Assembly (NCBI GenBank): GCA_050953405.1
Contig: JBMNMP010000001.1
Location: forward strand, 620,001-684,000
Reading direction: 5' to 3'
Length of the DNA: 64,000 nucleotides
Origin: RUG100 sp050953405
GTDB lineage: Bacteria; Bacillota; Clostridia; Peptostreptococcales; Anaerovoracaceae
Part shown: piece after piece, positions 24,838-32,815 of the stretch
Layout: every line of letters starts with the position of its first letter
Position numbering within the stretch: position 1 is the stretch's first letter
Translations under genes and position numbers: made by a program
Notes under the pieces: model-generated
Database searches by the model: none
The model's input: only the letters and a program-made list of their open reading frames with translations
Told to the model about the DNA's origin: nothing

Positions 24838-24866
24838 TTGAAAAATACCCTGGCGGGGTATATTAT
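24838..24866 (+). promoter_or_regulatory. csoR-copA promoter with a CsoR operator in the spacer
   Basis: -35 TTGAAA (24838-24843), 17-bp spacer, -10 TATTAT (24861-24866). The palindrome ATACCCTGGCGGGGTAT (24845-24861) fills the spacer and matches known CsoR sites (TACCC-N4-GGGGTA). Apo-CsoR bound here would block RNA polymerase; copper would release it. The repressor effect is family knowledge. Confidence 0.85.
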
Positions 24867-24878
24867 GATTCGTGAGAG

Positions 24879-24895
24879 ATACCCGTATGGGGTAT
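24879..24895 (+). promoter_or_regulatory. Second CsoR operator
   Basis: ATACCCGTATGGGGTAT repeats the first operator's arms (TACCC / GGGGTA). Centre-to-centre distance to the first is 34 bp, just over three helical turns. It lies downstream of the -10, in the early transcribed region. Confidence 0.8.
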
Positions 24896-24923
24896 ATTGG
24901 AGCATAGAGAAGGAGGCGCAGGA

Positions 24924-25247
24924 ATGGAAAAAGAAAACGAAGAAATGAAAGTACCTGAATGCTGCAGGAAAAAACCAAAAGAGCGCTCGGAGAAAGGGTA
25001 CCGCGATCTGGTCAACCGTCTCAGCCGCATCGAAGGGCAGGTGCGCGGCGTCAAGAAGATGCTGGACAACAACGCTTACTGTGTGGATGTGATGACACAG
25101 GTGGCCGCCATCAACGCGGCACTGAACAGCTTTAACCGTGTGCTCCTGGAGGATCATCTGCGGACCTGCGTCACCGATGATATCCGCGCCGGAAAGGACG
25201 ATAAGATCGAGGAACTGGTCAAATTGATGCAGAAACTGATGAAATAG
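24924..25247 (+). CDS. csoR: CsoR-family copper-sensing transcriptional repressor
   Basis: This all-helical protein of 107 residues has the DUF156/CsoR pattern: LVNRLSRIEGQVRGVKKML, then NAYCVDVMTQ with the first copper cysteine, and DHLRTCVTDD with the histidine and second cysteine (x-C-H-C arrangement). It should act as a tetramer on the two operators upstream. The start is ATG 24924 after AAGGAGG; an open frame begins at 24897 inside the second operator, without a ribosome site. copA starts 24 nt downstream, so regulator and efflux pump are one operon. Confidence 0.93.
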   Translation: MEKENEEMKVPECCRKKPKERSEKGYRDLVNRLSRIEGQVRGVKKMLDNNAYCVDVMTQVAAINAALNSFNRVLLEDHLRTCVTDDIRAGKDDKIEELVKLMQKLMK

Positions 25248-25271
25248 ATCGAAAGGAAGGGGAGATTTTGG

Positions 25272-27917
25272 ATGGAACAATATGACGTGACTGGAATGAG
25301 CTGCGCGGCCTGCCAGGCCCGCGTGGAGAAAGTTGTCTCTCAGGTTCCCGGGGTGACCGATGTGGCCGTGAGCCTGCTGACGAATTCGATGCGGGTCGAG
25401 GGCACGGCGGATGAATCTGAAATATGTAAAGCTGTGGCTGACGCCGGATATGGAGCCAGCCCGAGATCGGCGGCGACTGAGAATACCGCGGGGGCCTCGG
25501 CGAAACTGGCGGCAGAGGAAGCCGCACTGGAGGACAAAACGACACCGCAGATGGTCAGGAGGCTGATCGCCTCTGTGATTTTCCTGCTGGTGCTGATGTA
25601 TTTTTCGATGGGCGTCCACATGTGGGGCTGGCCTGTACCGCCATTCATGGTTGGCAATCACGTATCCATGGGCCTGATGCAGATGTGCTTTGCGATAGTC
25701 ATCATGATCATCAACCGCAAATTTTTCGTCAGCGGCTTCAAGAGCCTGGCGCACGGTGCGCCTAACATGGATTCACTGATAGCCATCGGCGCCGGTGTCA
25801 GCTTTGCCTACAGCCTGGTGATGCTGTTCTATATGACATATTTACAGAGCAGCAGGGGCTCGGCGGCGGCCATGCCTGTGATGAACGAATTCTATTTTGA
25901 GTCGGCGGCCATGATACTGACGCTGATCACCATCGGAAAGACTCTGGAGTCATACTCCAAGGGGCGGACGACCGATGCGCTGAAGAGCCTCATGAAGCTG
26001 GCTCCGAAGACGGCAAACGTGGTGCGCGGCGGTGAAGAGATGACGGTGCCCATAGATGATGTGCGCCGCGATGATATCTTCGTGGTGCGCCCGGGAGAAA
26101 ACATCCCGGTGGACGGCGAAGTGCTCGAAGGCACCAGCGCGGTCAATGAATCCGCCCTCACCGGGGAGAGCATACCCGTGGACAAGGGCCCCGGCAGCGA
26201 GGTCTCCAGTGCGACACTGAACCAGAGCGGTTTTCTGAAGTGCCGGGCGACCAGGGTAGGTGAGGACACGACTCTTTCACAGATAATAGCAATGGTCAGC
26301 GACGCGGCGTCTACTAAGGCTCCGGTCGCCAGGCTTGCGGACACTATTTCAGGAGTCTTCGTACCTGCCATGCTGGCTGTGGCCGCGGCGGTGATCGTGA
26401 TCTGGCTGATCATCAGCACCGGTGACATAGGGCTTTCCCTGCAGCGCGGCATCAGCGTACTCGTGGTCGCCTGCCCCTGCGCACTGGGTCTGGCAACGCC
26501 GGTGGCCATTATGGTCGGCAACGGCATGGGCGCCAAACATGGTATACTGTTCAAGACGGCAGAGGCGCTGCAGGAGACCGGCAACGTGCAGATCGTAGCC
26601 CTGGACAAGACGGGCACCATCACCAACGGAGAACCCGTGGTCACCGATATCATCGCGGCCGCGGGATGCGATCAGGATACACTGCTGCAGGCGGCGGCTG
26701 CACTTGAGGAAAAGAGTGAACACCCGCTGGCGGCAGCGGTGAACGCATATGCTGAAGAGAACAGCATCAAGGCGGAGGAAGTCAGCAACTTTGCGGCACT
26801 GCCGGGCAACGGCCTCAGCGGAGAATCAGGCGGCAGAACGCTGCGGGGCGGAAACGCCAGATTCATGGCCGCACATGTGGAGATCCCGCAGGATGTTCGG
26901 GACAGTGCGGAAAAGCTGGCTGAAGAGGGCAAGACGCCTCTGTTCTTTGCCGCAGACGACCGGCTGCTGGGCATCATAGCGGTAGCCGATACCATCAAGG
27001 AGGACTCGGCACAGGCCATAAGGCAGCTGCGCGGCATGGGCCTTCATGTGGTCATGATCACCGGCGACAACCGCAGAACGGCGGAAGCTATCGGCCGTCA
27101 GGCCGGTGTAGACGAGGTCGCAGCCGGTGTAATGCCGGAGGGCAAGGAAGCTATCATCAGACAGCTGCAGGAGAAGGGAAAAGTCGCCATGATCGGAGAC
27201 GGTATCAACGATGCTCCGGCCCTGACGCGCGCCAACATCGGCATCGCTATCGGAGCGGGCACGGATGTGGCCATCGACGCCGCCGATGTGGTGCTCATGA
27301 AGTCGCGGCTGACTGATGCGGCGGCGGCCATACGCCTTTCGCGGCAGACTTACCGCGATATACTGCAGAATCTGTTCTGGGCGCTGATATACAACGTGGC
27401 CCTGATACCGCTGGCAGCGGGAGCTTACTCCCACTTTGGCCTTGCCATGAACCCCATGTGGGGCGCGGCGGCCATGAGTTGCTCCAGCGTGTTCGTAGTC
27501 TGCAATGCGCTGCGGCTGAACCTGTTTGATATCTTCGATCCGCGGCATGACCGGATGACGAAACATCCGGCAGAGACCGGCAGCGATGGAAGGCTGCTGC
27601 CGGGGATCGCAGAAACGGATGACGGGCAGCAGGATAAAAATGCTATAGAAAATAAAGAAAATAGATCAATGGCAACAGAAAAAGCGAAGGAGGAAAACGC
27701 GATGAAGGAAACAGTTAATATCAAAGGAATGATGTGCGAGCACTGCGAAGCTACGGTGAAGAAGGCTCTGGAGGCACTGGACGGAGTCGACAGCGCAGAG
27801 GTCAGCCACGTGGACGGAAATGCCGTTCTGCAGCTGAGCAGTGAGGTGGCGGATGCCGATATCAAGAAGGCTGTAGAAGACAAGGACTACGAATTCGTGT
27901 CCGTCGTCAAAGGCTGA
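25272..27917 (+). CDS. copA: Copper-exporting P1B-type ATPase with C-terminal CopZ-like domain
   Basis: The 881-residue pump has an N-terminal heavy-metal domain (GMSCAACQARV, Cys 11 and 14), transmembrane helices, the CPC metal site (residues 401-403), the phosphorylation motif DKTGT (Asp 445), and GDGINDAPAL. It exports Cu(I) using ATP. Unusually, the last roughly 70 residues (811-881) form a second heavy-metal domain (GMMCEHCEATV, cysteines about 822 and 825) joined by a polar linker of about 50 residues. This looks like a CopZ chaperone fused in frame. A full ribosome site inside the gene (AAGGAGG 27687-27693) lies 8 nt before ATG 27702, so the chaperone may also be made alone. Regulated by CsoR. 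Confidence 0.94.
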   Translation: MEQYDVTGMSCAACQARVEKVVSQVPGVTDVAVSLLTNSMRVEGTADESEICKAVADAGYGASPRSAATENTAGASAKLAAEEAALEDKTTPQMVRRLIASVIFLLVLMYFSMGVHMWGWPVPPFMVGNHVSMGLMQMCFAIVIMIINRKFFVSGFKSLAHGAPNMDSLIAIGAGVSFAYSLVMLFYMTYLQSSRGSAAAMPVMNEFYFESAAMILTLITIGKTLESYSKGRTTDALKSLMKLAPKTANVVRGGEEMTVPIDDVRRDDIFVVRPGENIPVDGEVLEGTSAVNESALTGESIPVDKGPGSEVSSATLNQSGFLKCRATRVGEDTTLSQIIAMVSDAASTKAPVARLADTISGVFVPAMLAVAAAVIVIWLIISTGDIGLSLQRGISVLVVACPCALGLATPVAIMVGNGMGAKHGILFKTAEALQETGNVQIVALDKTGTITNGEPVVTDIIAAAGCDQDTLLQAAAALEEKSEHPLAAAVNAYAEENSIKAEEVSNFAALPGNGLSGESGGRTLRGGNARFMAAHVEIPQDVRDSAEKLAEEGKTPLFFAADDRLLGIIAVADTIKEDSAQAIRQLRGMGLHVVMITGDNRRTAEAIGRQAGVDEVAAGVMPEGKEAIIRQLQEKGKVAMIGDGINDAPALTRANIGIAIGAGTDVAIDAADVVLMKSRLTDAAAAIRLSRQTYRDILQNLFWALIYNVALIPLAAGAYSHFGLAMNPMWGAAAMSCSSVFVVCNALRLNLFDIFDPRHDRMTKHPAETGSDGRLLPGIAETDDGQQDKNAIENKENRSMATEKAKEENAMKETVNIKGMMCEHCEATVKKALEALDGVDSAEVSHVDGNAVLQLSSEVADADIKKAVEDKDYEFVSVVKG
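27702..27917 (+). CDS. copZ: CopZ-like copper chaperone from an internal start within copA (alternative product)
   Basis: The frame from ATG 27702 encodes 71 residues with a heavy-metal-associated domain: NIKGMMCEHCEATVKKAL, CxxC at about 12 and 15, and a C-terminal VSVV strand as in CopZ. AAGGAGG with 8-nt spacing is as strong as any ribosome site in the window. If used, it yields free chaperone alongside the fusion. Such proteins carry Cu(I) to CopA and CsoR. The chain is in the same frame as copA, so this is an internal start; independent translation is inferred. Confidence 0.55.
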   Translation: MKETVNIKGMMCEHCEATVKKALEALDGVDSAEVSHVDGNAVLQLSSEVADADIKKAVEDKDYEFVSVVKG

Positions 27918-27934
27918 AAGCGGTCCGGCGAAGA

Positions 27935-27958
27935 CCCTCACAGGGGCTCTGTCAGGGG
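27935..27958 (+). terminator. Weak hairpin after copA
   Basis: CCCTCACAG pairs with CTGTCAGGG (one mismatch) around GGGCT. No T-run follows, so termination is doubtful. Confidence 0.3.
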
Positions 27959-28078
27959 CCTTGTAATGACAAAAATTAATGGAAATTCTGAAAAAATCGC
28001 TCAAAAGCCTTTACAAAACGGCCTTCATGGGTACATAGTAATAGTAGTAACTAAGCTAGATATCAAGGAGGTGCTATC

Positions 28079-28456
28079 ATGTTACAAATGTACAGATGCG
28101 AACATTGCGGCAATATCGTCGTGATGGTTTACAACAGCGGAGCTCCGCTGATGTGCTGCGGGGAGAAGATGAAACTGCTGGAGCCGAACACGGTCGATGC
28201 TGCTCAGGAAAAGCATGTACCGGTGGCTACAGTCAATGGAGACAAGGTTTCCGTAAAGGTAGGAAGTGTAGAACATCCTATGACACCGGAACACTATATC
28301 GGAGGAATCCTGCTGGAGACAGACAAGAGCCTGCAGATCAGATGGATGAAACCGACAGACAAGCCGGAGGCAGAGTTCGTAGTTGCGCCGGGTGAAAAGC
28401 CGGTAGCTGTATATGAGTACTGCACACTGCACGGACTTTGGAAGGCCAACGTATAA
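28079..28456 (+). CDS. dfx: Desulfoferrodoxin (superoxide reductase, two-iron type)
   Basis: The 125-residue protein has the N-terminal desulforedoxin Fe(SCys)4 site (CEHC at about 9-12 and CC at about 28-29 in MCCGEKM) followed by the superoxide reductase domain: EKHVPV, VGSVEHPMTPEHYIGG with iron histidines, and EYCTLHGLW with the Cys/His ligands. It reduces superoxide to hydrogen peroxide in anaerobes, using rubredoxin or similar as donor. An AAGGAGG ribosome site precedes ATG 28079. It follows copA by 160 bp and ends at a strong terminator; coregulation with copper is not shown. Confidence 0.94.
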   Translation: MLQMYRCEHCGNIVVMVYNSGAPLMCCGEKMKLLEPNTVDAAQEKHVPVATVNGDKVSVKVGSVEHPMTPEHYIGGILLETDKSLQIRWMKPTDKPEAEFVVAPGEKPVAVYEYCTLHGLWKANV

Positions 28457-28481
28457 GAAAGAGCTTTCAGATGAAAATCTT

Positions 28482-28517
28482 ACCGGTCGCGCATCATGCG
28501 CGGCCGGTTCTTTTTTT
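28482..28517 (+). terminator. Terminator after dfx
   Basis: Strong hairpin (ACCGG-TCGCGCA ... TGCGCG-GCCGGT) followed by TCTTTTTTT. Confidence 0.85.
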
Positions 28518-28547
28518 GCCGATTGTGTGTGTGGAAAGTGACAAATG

Positions 28548-28556
28548 TGATATAAT
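28548..28556 (+). promoter_or_regulatory. metY extended -10 promoter
   Basis: TGATATAAT is 52 nt before ATG 28608. No riboswitch or T-box structure is visible in this leader. Confidence 0.6.
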
Positions 28557-28607
28557 AGTGCGCAGTGAGTGAACAAATCATGAATTTTATTATATGGAGG
28601 AAAATAA

Positions 28608-29870
28608 ATGAAAGACGAAACAAAATGTCTGCATGCGGGATATCATCCGGGTAATTCGGAACCCAGAGTCGTGCCTATCGTTCAGAGTACGACTTATGTT
28701 TTTGATAATACAGAAGAGGTGGCGGCAGTATTCGATGATCCTACCAAGGCCATTATTTATTCGCGCTTTGGCAATCCGACGGTCATGGCTGTTGAGGACA
28801 AGATCGCAGAGCTGGAAGGCGGCGTGGGCGCTATGTGCACTTCGTCCGGTCAGATGGCCAACCTCCTGGCGGTCCTCAACCTCTGTGAGGCTGGAGACAG
28901 CATCATCAGCACCCCCGCGATCTACGGCGGCACGGTGAACCTCTTTTCACACACCATCCGCAAGCTGGGCATCGAGTGTGTATATGTCGATAACGAGGCC
29001 ACTGAAGAGGAGATCAGCGCGGCTTTCAAGCCGAACACCAAACTGGTTTTCGGAGAGACGATAGCAAATCCTGCACTGACAGTGTTCGATATAGAAAAAT
29101 TCGCCAGAGTGGCACACGCTCATAATGTACCCCTCATAGTGGACAATACTTTTGCAACACCGGTGCTCTGCAAACCGTTCGAGTTCGGTGCTGATATCGT
29201 CACCCATTCGACGACCAAGTACATGGATGGCCACGCGGTTCAGGGCGGCGGAGTCATCGTCGACAGCGGCAAGTTCGACTGGACCAGCGGTAATTTCCCG
29301 GGTCTGACGGAGCCGGACGAGACATATCACGGCACCGTGTATACCGAAGCTTACGGCAATATGGCTTACATCATCAAGGCGAGGATGCAGCTGATGCGCG
29401 ATTTTGGTGCTTATCCGGCGGCACACTCGGCATTCCTGCTCAATCTGGGGCTGGAGACACTGGCGGTGCGCATGCCGAAGTACTGCGAGAACGCCATCAG
29501 GGTGGCCAGGTTCCTGGAGGCTTCCGACAAGGTGCAGAGCGTCAGCTATCCGGGACTGGAGAGCGACGGGAACTACCAGCTGGCACAGAAGTACCTCAAA
29601 GGCGCCAGCGGAGTCATTTCCTTCGTCATCAAGGGCGGCAAGGATCCGGCCATCAGGTTCATGAACGCGCTGGAGCTGGCTTCCAACGAAGTGCACGTTG
29701 CTGATATCCGCACTTGCGTGCTCCATCCTGCCAGTGAGACGCACAGACAGCTGTCAGATGAACAGCTGGCGGCTGCAGGCATTGACGGCGGCATGGTACG
29801 CCTGTCCGTGGGACTGGAGAATATCGATGATATACTGGCGGATGTGGAAAAAGCACTGGCAGCGATTTAA
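28608..29870 (+). CDS. metY: O-acetylhomoserine aminocarboxypropyltransferase (MetY-type)
   Basis: The 420-residue PLP enzyme of the Cys/Met metabolism family. Marks: PIVQSTTYVFD at the start, YSRFGNPTVMAVEDKIAELEGG, CTSSGQMANLLA, DNTFATPVL, and the Schiff-base lysine in THSTTKYMDGHAVQGGGVIVD (about residue 206). The GKFDW extension after that lysine is typical of MetY rather than of cystathionine lyases. It would form homocysteine from O-acetylhomoserine and sulfide; a methionine gamma-lyase side activity cannot be excluded. Monocistronic, although the L,D-transpeptidase starts only 37 nt after it. Confidence 0.88.
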   Translation: MKDETKCLHAGYHPGNSEPRVVPIVQSTTYVFDNTEEVAAVFDDPTKAIIYSRFGNPTVMAVEDKIAELEGGVGAMCTSSGQMANLLAVLNLCEAGDSIISTPAIYGGTVNLFSHTIRKLGIECVYVDNEATEEEISAAFKPNTKLVFGETIANPALTVFDIEKFARVAHAHNVPLIVDNTFATPVLCKPFEFGADIVTHSTTKYMDGHAVQGGGVIVDSGKFDWTSGNFPGLTEPDETYHGTVYTEAYGNMAYIIKARMQLMRDFGAYPAAHSAFLLNLGLETLAVRMPKYCENAIRVARFLEASDKVQSVSYPGLESDGNYQLAQKYLKGASGVISFVIKGGKDPAIRFMNALELASNEVHVADIRTCVLHPASETHRQLSDEQLAAAGIDGGMVRLSVGLENIDDILADVEKALAAI

Positions 29871-29907
29871 AAGAAGGGAAAATAAATAAAAGGTTAGGAG
29901 AATATAT

Positions 29908-31311
29908 ATGCAGGAAAAACCTGTGGAAGGAATGAAGAAAAAGAGACGGAAACCATATCTGCTGCTGATCATACTGATCGTGGTCATCTGCTACGTGGCG
30001 GTTTCTATCTATTTCCTGGGGCATTTCCAGCCCAATTCCAAGGTTGGGGGAGCGTCGGTCTCCGGAAAGAGTCCGGCGGCAGCCGAAGAAATGATAGAAG
30101 ACAAAGTCGATGGATACACGTTGACCCTGAAAGAAAGAAAAGCACATGATGAGACCATCAGCGGCGATGAGATCGGGCTCCGGGCGGATGCAGGCAGCAA
30201 GCTGCAGGATGCGCTGAGCGAGCAGCATGCGTTCGCATGGCCGGTAACCATGTGGATGAAGAAGAATTACGATGGAAATCTTGTAAGCTATGACCCCGCA
30301 CAGCTGAGAGCTGCGCTGGCACAGCTGAAGGTGACCGACCGCAGGAACATGAAGCCGTCGCGCAATGCCAGCGTGTCCATGAAGCGGAAAGACGGAGAAT
30401 ATTATATAATCCCGGAGTACTATGGAACCAAGCTGGATAAAAAGCAGTTCCGCAAGGCAATCACGGGAGCCATCGATTCGCTGTCTGGTTCGGTAGATCT
30501 GGCAGAGGAGGGCGCTTATATCGATCCCAGATTCCTCAAAGACTCGCAGGAAGCTGAAGATGCGGTCAAGGATATGGGAAAGATGACCTCGATCAAAATC
30601 ACTTATAATATGAAGGGCATCGATCCTGTGAAGGTCTCCAGGCAGGAGATCAGAAAGTGGCTGCGCCTCAACAGGGACATGAAAGTAGTCGTCAGCATGA
30701 AGCAGGTCAAGAAGTTCACAAGGAAGTTCGCTGAAAAGTACAATACAGCTTATACGACGCGCAAATTCAAGACGGCCAGCGGCCAGAAGATAACCACGGC
30801 CGGAGGATACTACGGCTGGATGCTGGATCAGTCAGGCGAAGCGAAAAAGCTGGCAAAAGAAGTCAAAGCAGGTGAAGATGTAAGGCGTTCGCCAGTTTGG
30901 CTGCAGACAGCGGTCAGCCACAAGATGCCTGACTACGGGCACGAATATGTGGAAGTCAGCATCGCGGAACAGACTGTCTGGTTCATAAAGAACGGCAGGA
31001 AGAAATTTGTCACTTCGTGTGTATCCGGAAATTCGCTGACGGGACACGGTACGATCCCCGGCGTGTATCAGATCGAATACAAGCAGCGCGGGGCCACACT
31101 TTCAGGACAGGGATATTCCAGCCCGGTCGACTACTGGATGCCGTTCAATTCGGATCAGGGCCTGCACGATGCCACCTGGAGGAGTGCCTTCGGCGGCAGC
31201 ATTTATCTGGGCGACGGTTCGCACGGATGCGTGAACCTGCCCTATTATGCGGCGCAGGAGCTCTACAGCATGGTGCACAAGGGTACGCCTGTAATAGTGC
31301 ATTCGGAGTAG
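29908..31311 (+). CDS. L,D-transpeptidase (YkuD) with PG-binding-4-like domains
   Basis: The 467-residue protein is membrane-anchored by one helix (about residues 16-36, YLLLIILIVVICYVAVSIYFL). The extracytoplasmic part starts with YoaR/PG_binding_4-like repeats (about 70-330) and ends with a YkuD catalytic domain: VEVSIAEQTVWFIKNG, then GDGSHGCVNLPY with the catalytic cysteine (about 438), and TPVIVH at the end. It cross-links or modifies murein through meso-diaminopimelate residues, which fits the ddh gene nearby. AGGAG precedes ATG 29908. A long structured terminator follows. Confidence 0.9.
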   Translation: MQEKPVEGMKKKRRKPYLLLIILIVVICYVAVSIYFLGHFQPNSKVGGASVSGKSPAAAEEMIEDKVDGYTLTLKERKAHDETISGDEIGLRADAGSKLQDALSEQHAFAWPVTMWMKKNYDGNLVSYDPAQLRAALAQLKVTDRRNMKPSRNASVSMKRKDGEYYIIPEYYGTKLDKKQFRKAITGAIDSLSGSVDLAEEGAYIDPRFLKDSQEAEDAVKDMGKMTSIKITYNMKGIDPVKVSRQEIRKWLRLNRDMKVVVSMKQVKKFTRKFAEKYNTAYTTRKFKTASGQKITTAGGYYGWMLDQSGEAKKLAKEVKAGEDVRRSPVWLQTAVSHKMPDYGHEYVEVSIAEQTVWFIKNGRKKFVTSCVSGNSLTGHGTIPGVYQIEYKQRGATLSGQGYSSPVDYWMPFNSDQGLHDATWRSAFGGSIYLGDGSHGCVNLPYYAAQELYSMVHKGTPVIVHSE

Positions 31312-31342
31312 AGGAGAACGGAAAAAACTGATGAAATCGGGG

Positions 31343-31422
31343 AGCCTCTGCAGCGATCATGGAGCGGGGCGCGCAGTCAGCGACTGCCGTGCCCGGCCGC
31401 CGTCGCCGCAGGGGCTTTTTTG
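31343..31422 (+). terminator. Long, nested terminator-like structure after the L,D-transpeptidase gene
   Basis: Outer stem AGCCTCTGC (31343-31351) pairs with GCAGGGGCT (31408-31416) with one mismatch, followed by TTTTTTG. Inside are further stems, including GCAGTC-AGC-GACTGC flanked by GGGC/GCCC. It is much larger than an ordinary terminator and may be a small structured RNA or attenuator. Confidence 0.55.
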
Positions 31423-31465
31423 TTTCCGGAAACGTTGTTTGTATGATAAAAAACTGCCTCAAACA

Positions 31466-31474
31466 TGGTATACT
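31466..31474 (+). promoter_or_regulatory. Extended -10 promoter of the Fe-ADH-like gene
   Basis: TGGTATACT lies 31 nt before ATG 31505. The -35 is poor. Confidence 0.5.
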
Positions 31475-31504
31475 TAAAGTAGGTCAATTGGAAGGAGGCA
31501 GCAT

Positions 31505-32641
31505 ATGATTTTCGAATATTACAATCCAATCAGATTCAGATTCGGCGGAGATGTGATCGCCGATCTGGGCAGGATATGCGGAGGACGCAAGGCGCTGATA
31601 GTATACGGCGGGGGTTCTGCAAGGCGAAACGGAGCATTCGATGAGGTCATCGAGTCGCTGGATGAGGCCTCCTGCGATTATGTGGAGTACGGCGGGCAGA
31701 CGCTGGCGGCGTTCGGACCGGTGCAGGAGGGCATAGAGCTCTGTCGCCGTGAAGGCTGCGAGTGCGTCATCGGACTAGGCGGTTCCACGGCCATGGTCAT
31801 CGCCAAGGTGATTGCTTTCGGTGCGGTGCACGACGACCTGGCGGCATTCATAGACGGGGACCGTCAGGCGGACGACAGTCATCTGCTGACTATCCTGGTA
31901 CCGACTTTTGCTTCCTCGGGGACCGAGGCCACGGGGGAAGCCGATCTGCTGGACCACCACGGGAACGAAGTGGAGCTGTACGGGATCTTCCCGGACTACT
32001 GTCTTGCGGATCCCAAATACATGAAATCGCTCCACAAGATCGATCTGGCTTACAGTGTGCTGGTGGCCTTTATACAGACCAGCTGCTTTTATCTGGACAA
32101 TGTCAATACCATTGCCAGGGAATGTTCCAAGACCATCATGAAGGTGCTGCTGGATTCATACAAAAAGCTGCTGGATGACAGCGGCGAATCGGAGCCCATG
32201 GGCAATATCATGTGGGCGTCGTGCATTTCCGCTATGGGGATACTGGGCAAACCGCTGCCCGACGCTTACACCTGGTCGCTGTACGAGATGGCTTATATTC
32301 CCAGAAAGGCTCATGACGTACCCTATCGCGAGGCGCTGACTCTGGTGTATACGCAGTGGCTGAGGGAGATCTCCCGCTACCATCAGAAAGATGTGGCCAC
32401 GATGATGAAAGACGTCTTTGGATTAGATGACTCGCTCGATGACGGCAGTCTGGTCGAGGAAGGATGCTGCCGGATCGAAAAGCTCCTCGAGAAGAGCGGC
32501 ACGGTGCCCAGGTTATGGTCATACGGCGTCTGCCCCGGGCAGGACGAGATCGAAGGCTGGCTCGACGAGGAAGACTACGGTGATTTCGGACACGAGGAGT
32601 TCTGCTCTGTACTTCAGAAGTGCTACGGCGAAGCCCGCTAG
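31505..32641 (+). CDS. Iron-containing alcohol dehydrogenase fold protein with altered metal site
   Basis: The 378-residue protein follows the Fe-ADH/BdhA plan from end to end: YYNPIRFRFGG at the N-terminus, KALIVYGGGSARRNG (about residue 30), GLGGSTAM where the family has GGGSxxD (about 93), PTFASSGTEATGEA (about 137) and NIMWASCISAMG (about 237). The expected iron ligands appear lost: the helix reads LAYSVLVAFIQ instead of a GxxDxxxHxxE-like segment, and LPDAYTWSLYEM stands where HxxEH is usual. It may use another metal, none, or be non-enzymatic. Single-gene unit with its own promoter and terminator. Confidence 0.75.
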   Translation: MIFEYYNPIRFRFGGDVIADLGRICGGRKALIVYGGGSARRNGAFDEVIESLDEASCDYVEYGGQTLAAFGPVQEGIELCRREGCECVIGLGGSTAMVIAKVIAFGAVHDDLAAFIDGDRQADDSHLLTILVPTFASSGTEATGEADLLDHHGNEVELYGIFPDYCLADPKYMKSLHKIDLAYSVLVAFIQTSCFYLDNVNTIARECSKTIMKVLLDSYKKLLDDSGESEPMGNIMWASCISAMGILGKPLPDAYTWSLYEMAYIPRKAHDVPYREALTLVYTQWLREISRYHQKDVATMMKDVFGLDDSLDDGSLVEEGCCRIEKLLEKSGTVPRLWSYGVCPGQDEIEGWLDEEDYGDFGHEEFCSVLQKCYGEAR

Positions 32642-32670
32642 GGACGCGATTATAGATCATTGGAAAACGA

Positions 32671-32697
32671 GGATCCGCCGCGTGCGGATCCTTTATT
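32671..32697 (+). terminator. Terminator after the Fe-ADH-like gene
   Basis: GGATCCGC (32671-32678) pairs with GCGGATCC (32684-32691), followed by TTTATT. Confidence 0.7.
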
Positions 32698-32744
32698 GTA
32701 CTGTTAAAAAAACTTGCGGCGGCAGTAGCAATGATGAAAAATCG

Positions 32745-32753
32745 TGCTATAAT
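32745..32753 (+). promoter_or_regulatory. ddh extended -10 promoter
   Basis: TGCTATAAT lies 63 nt before ATG 32816. Confidence 0.6.
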
Positions 32754-32815
32754 ATATACTGTTTTATTTAATTTTGATTGACATTACCGCGGAGCGGAAA
32801 AAGGAGGTACATATA

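Noticed and set aside
28457..28607. SAM riboswitch or T-box before metY
   Set aside because: The only structure in the gap is the dfx terminator; no conserved riboswitch core is present.
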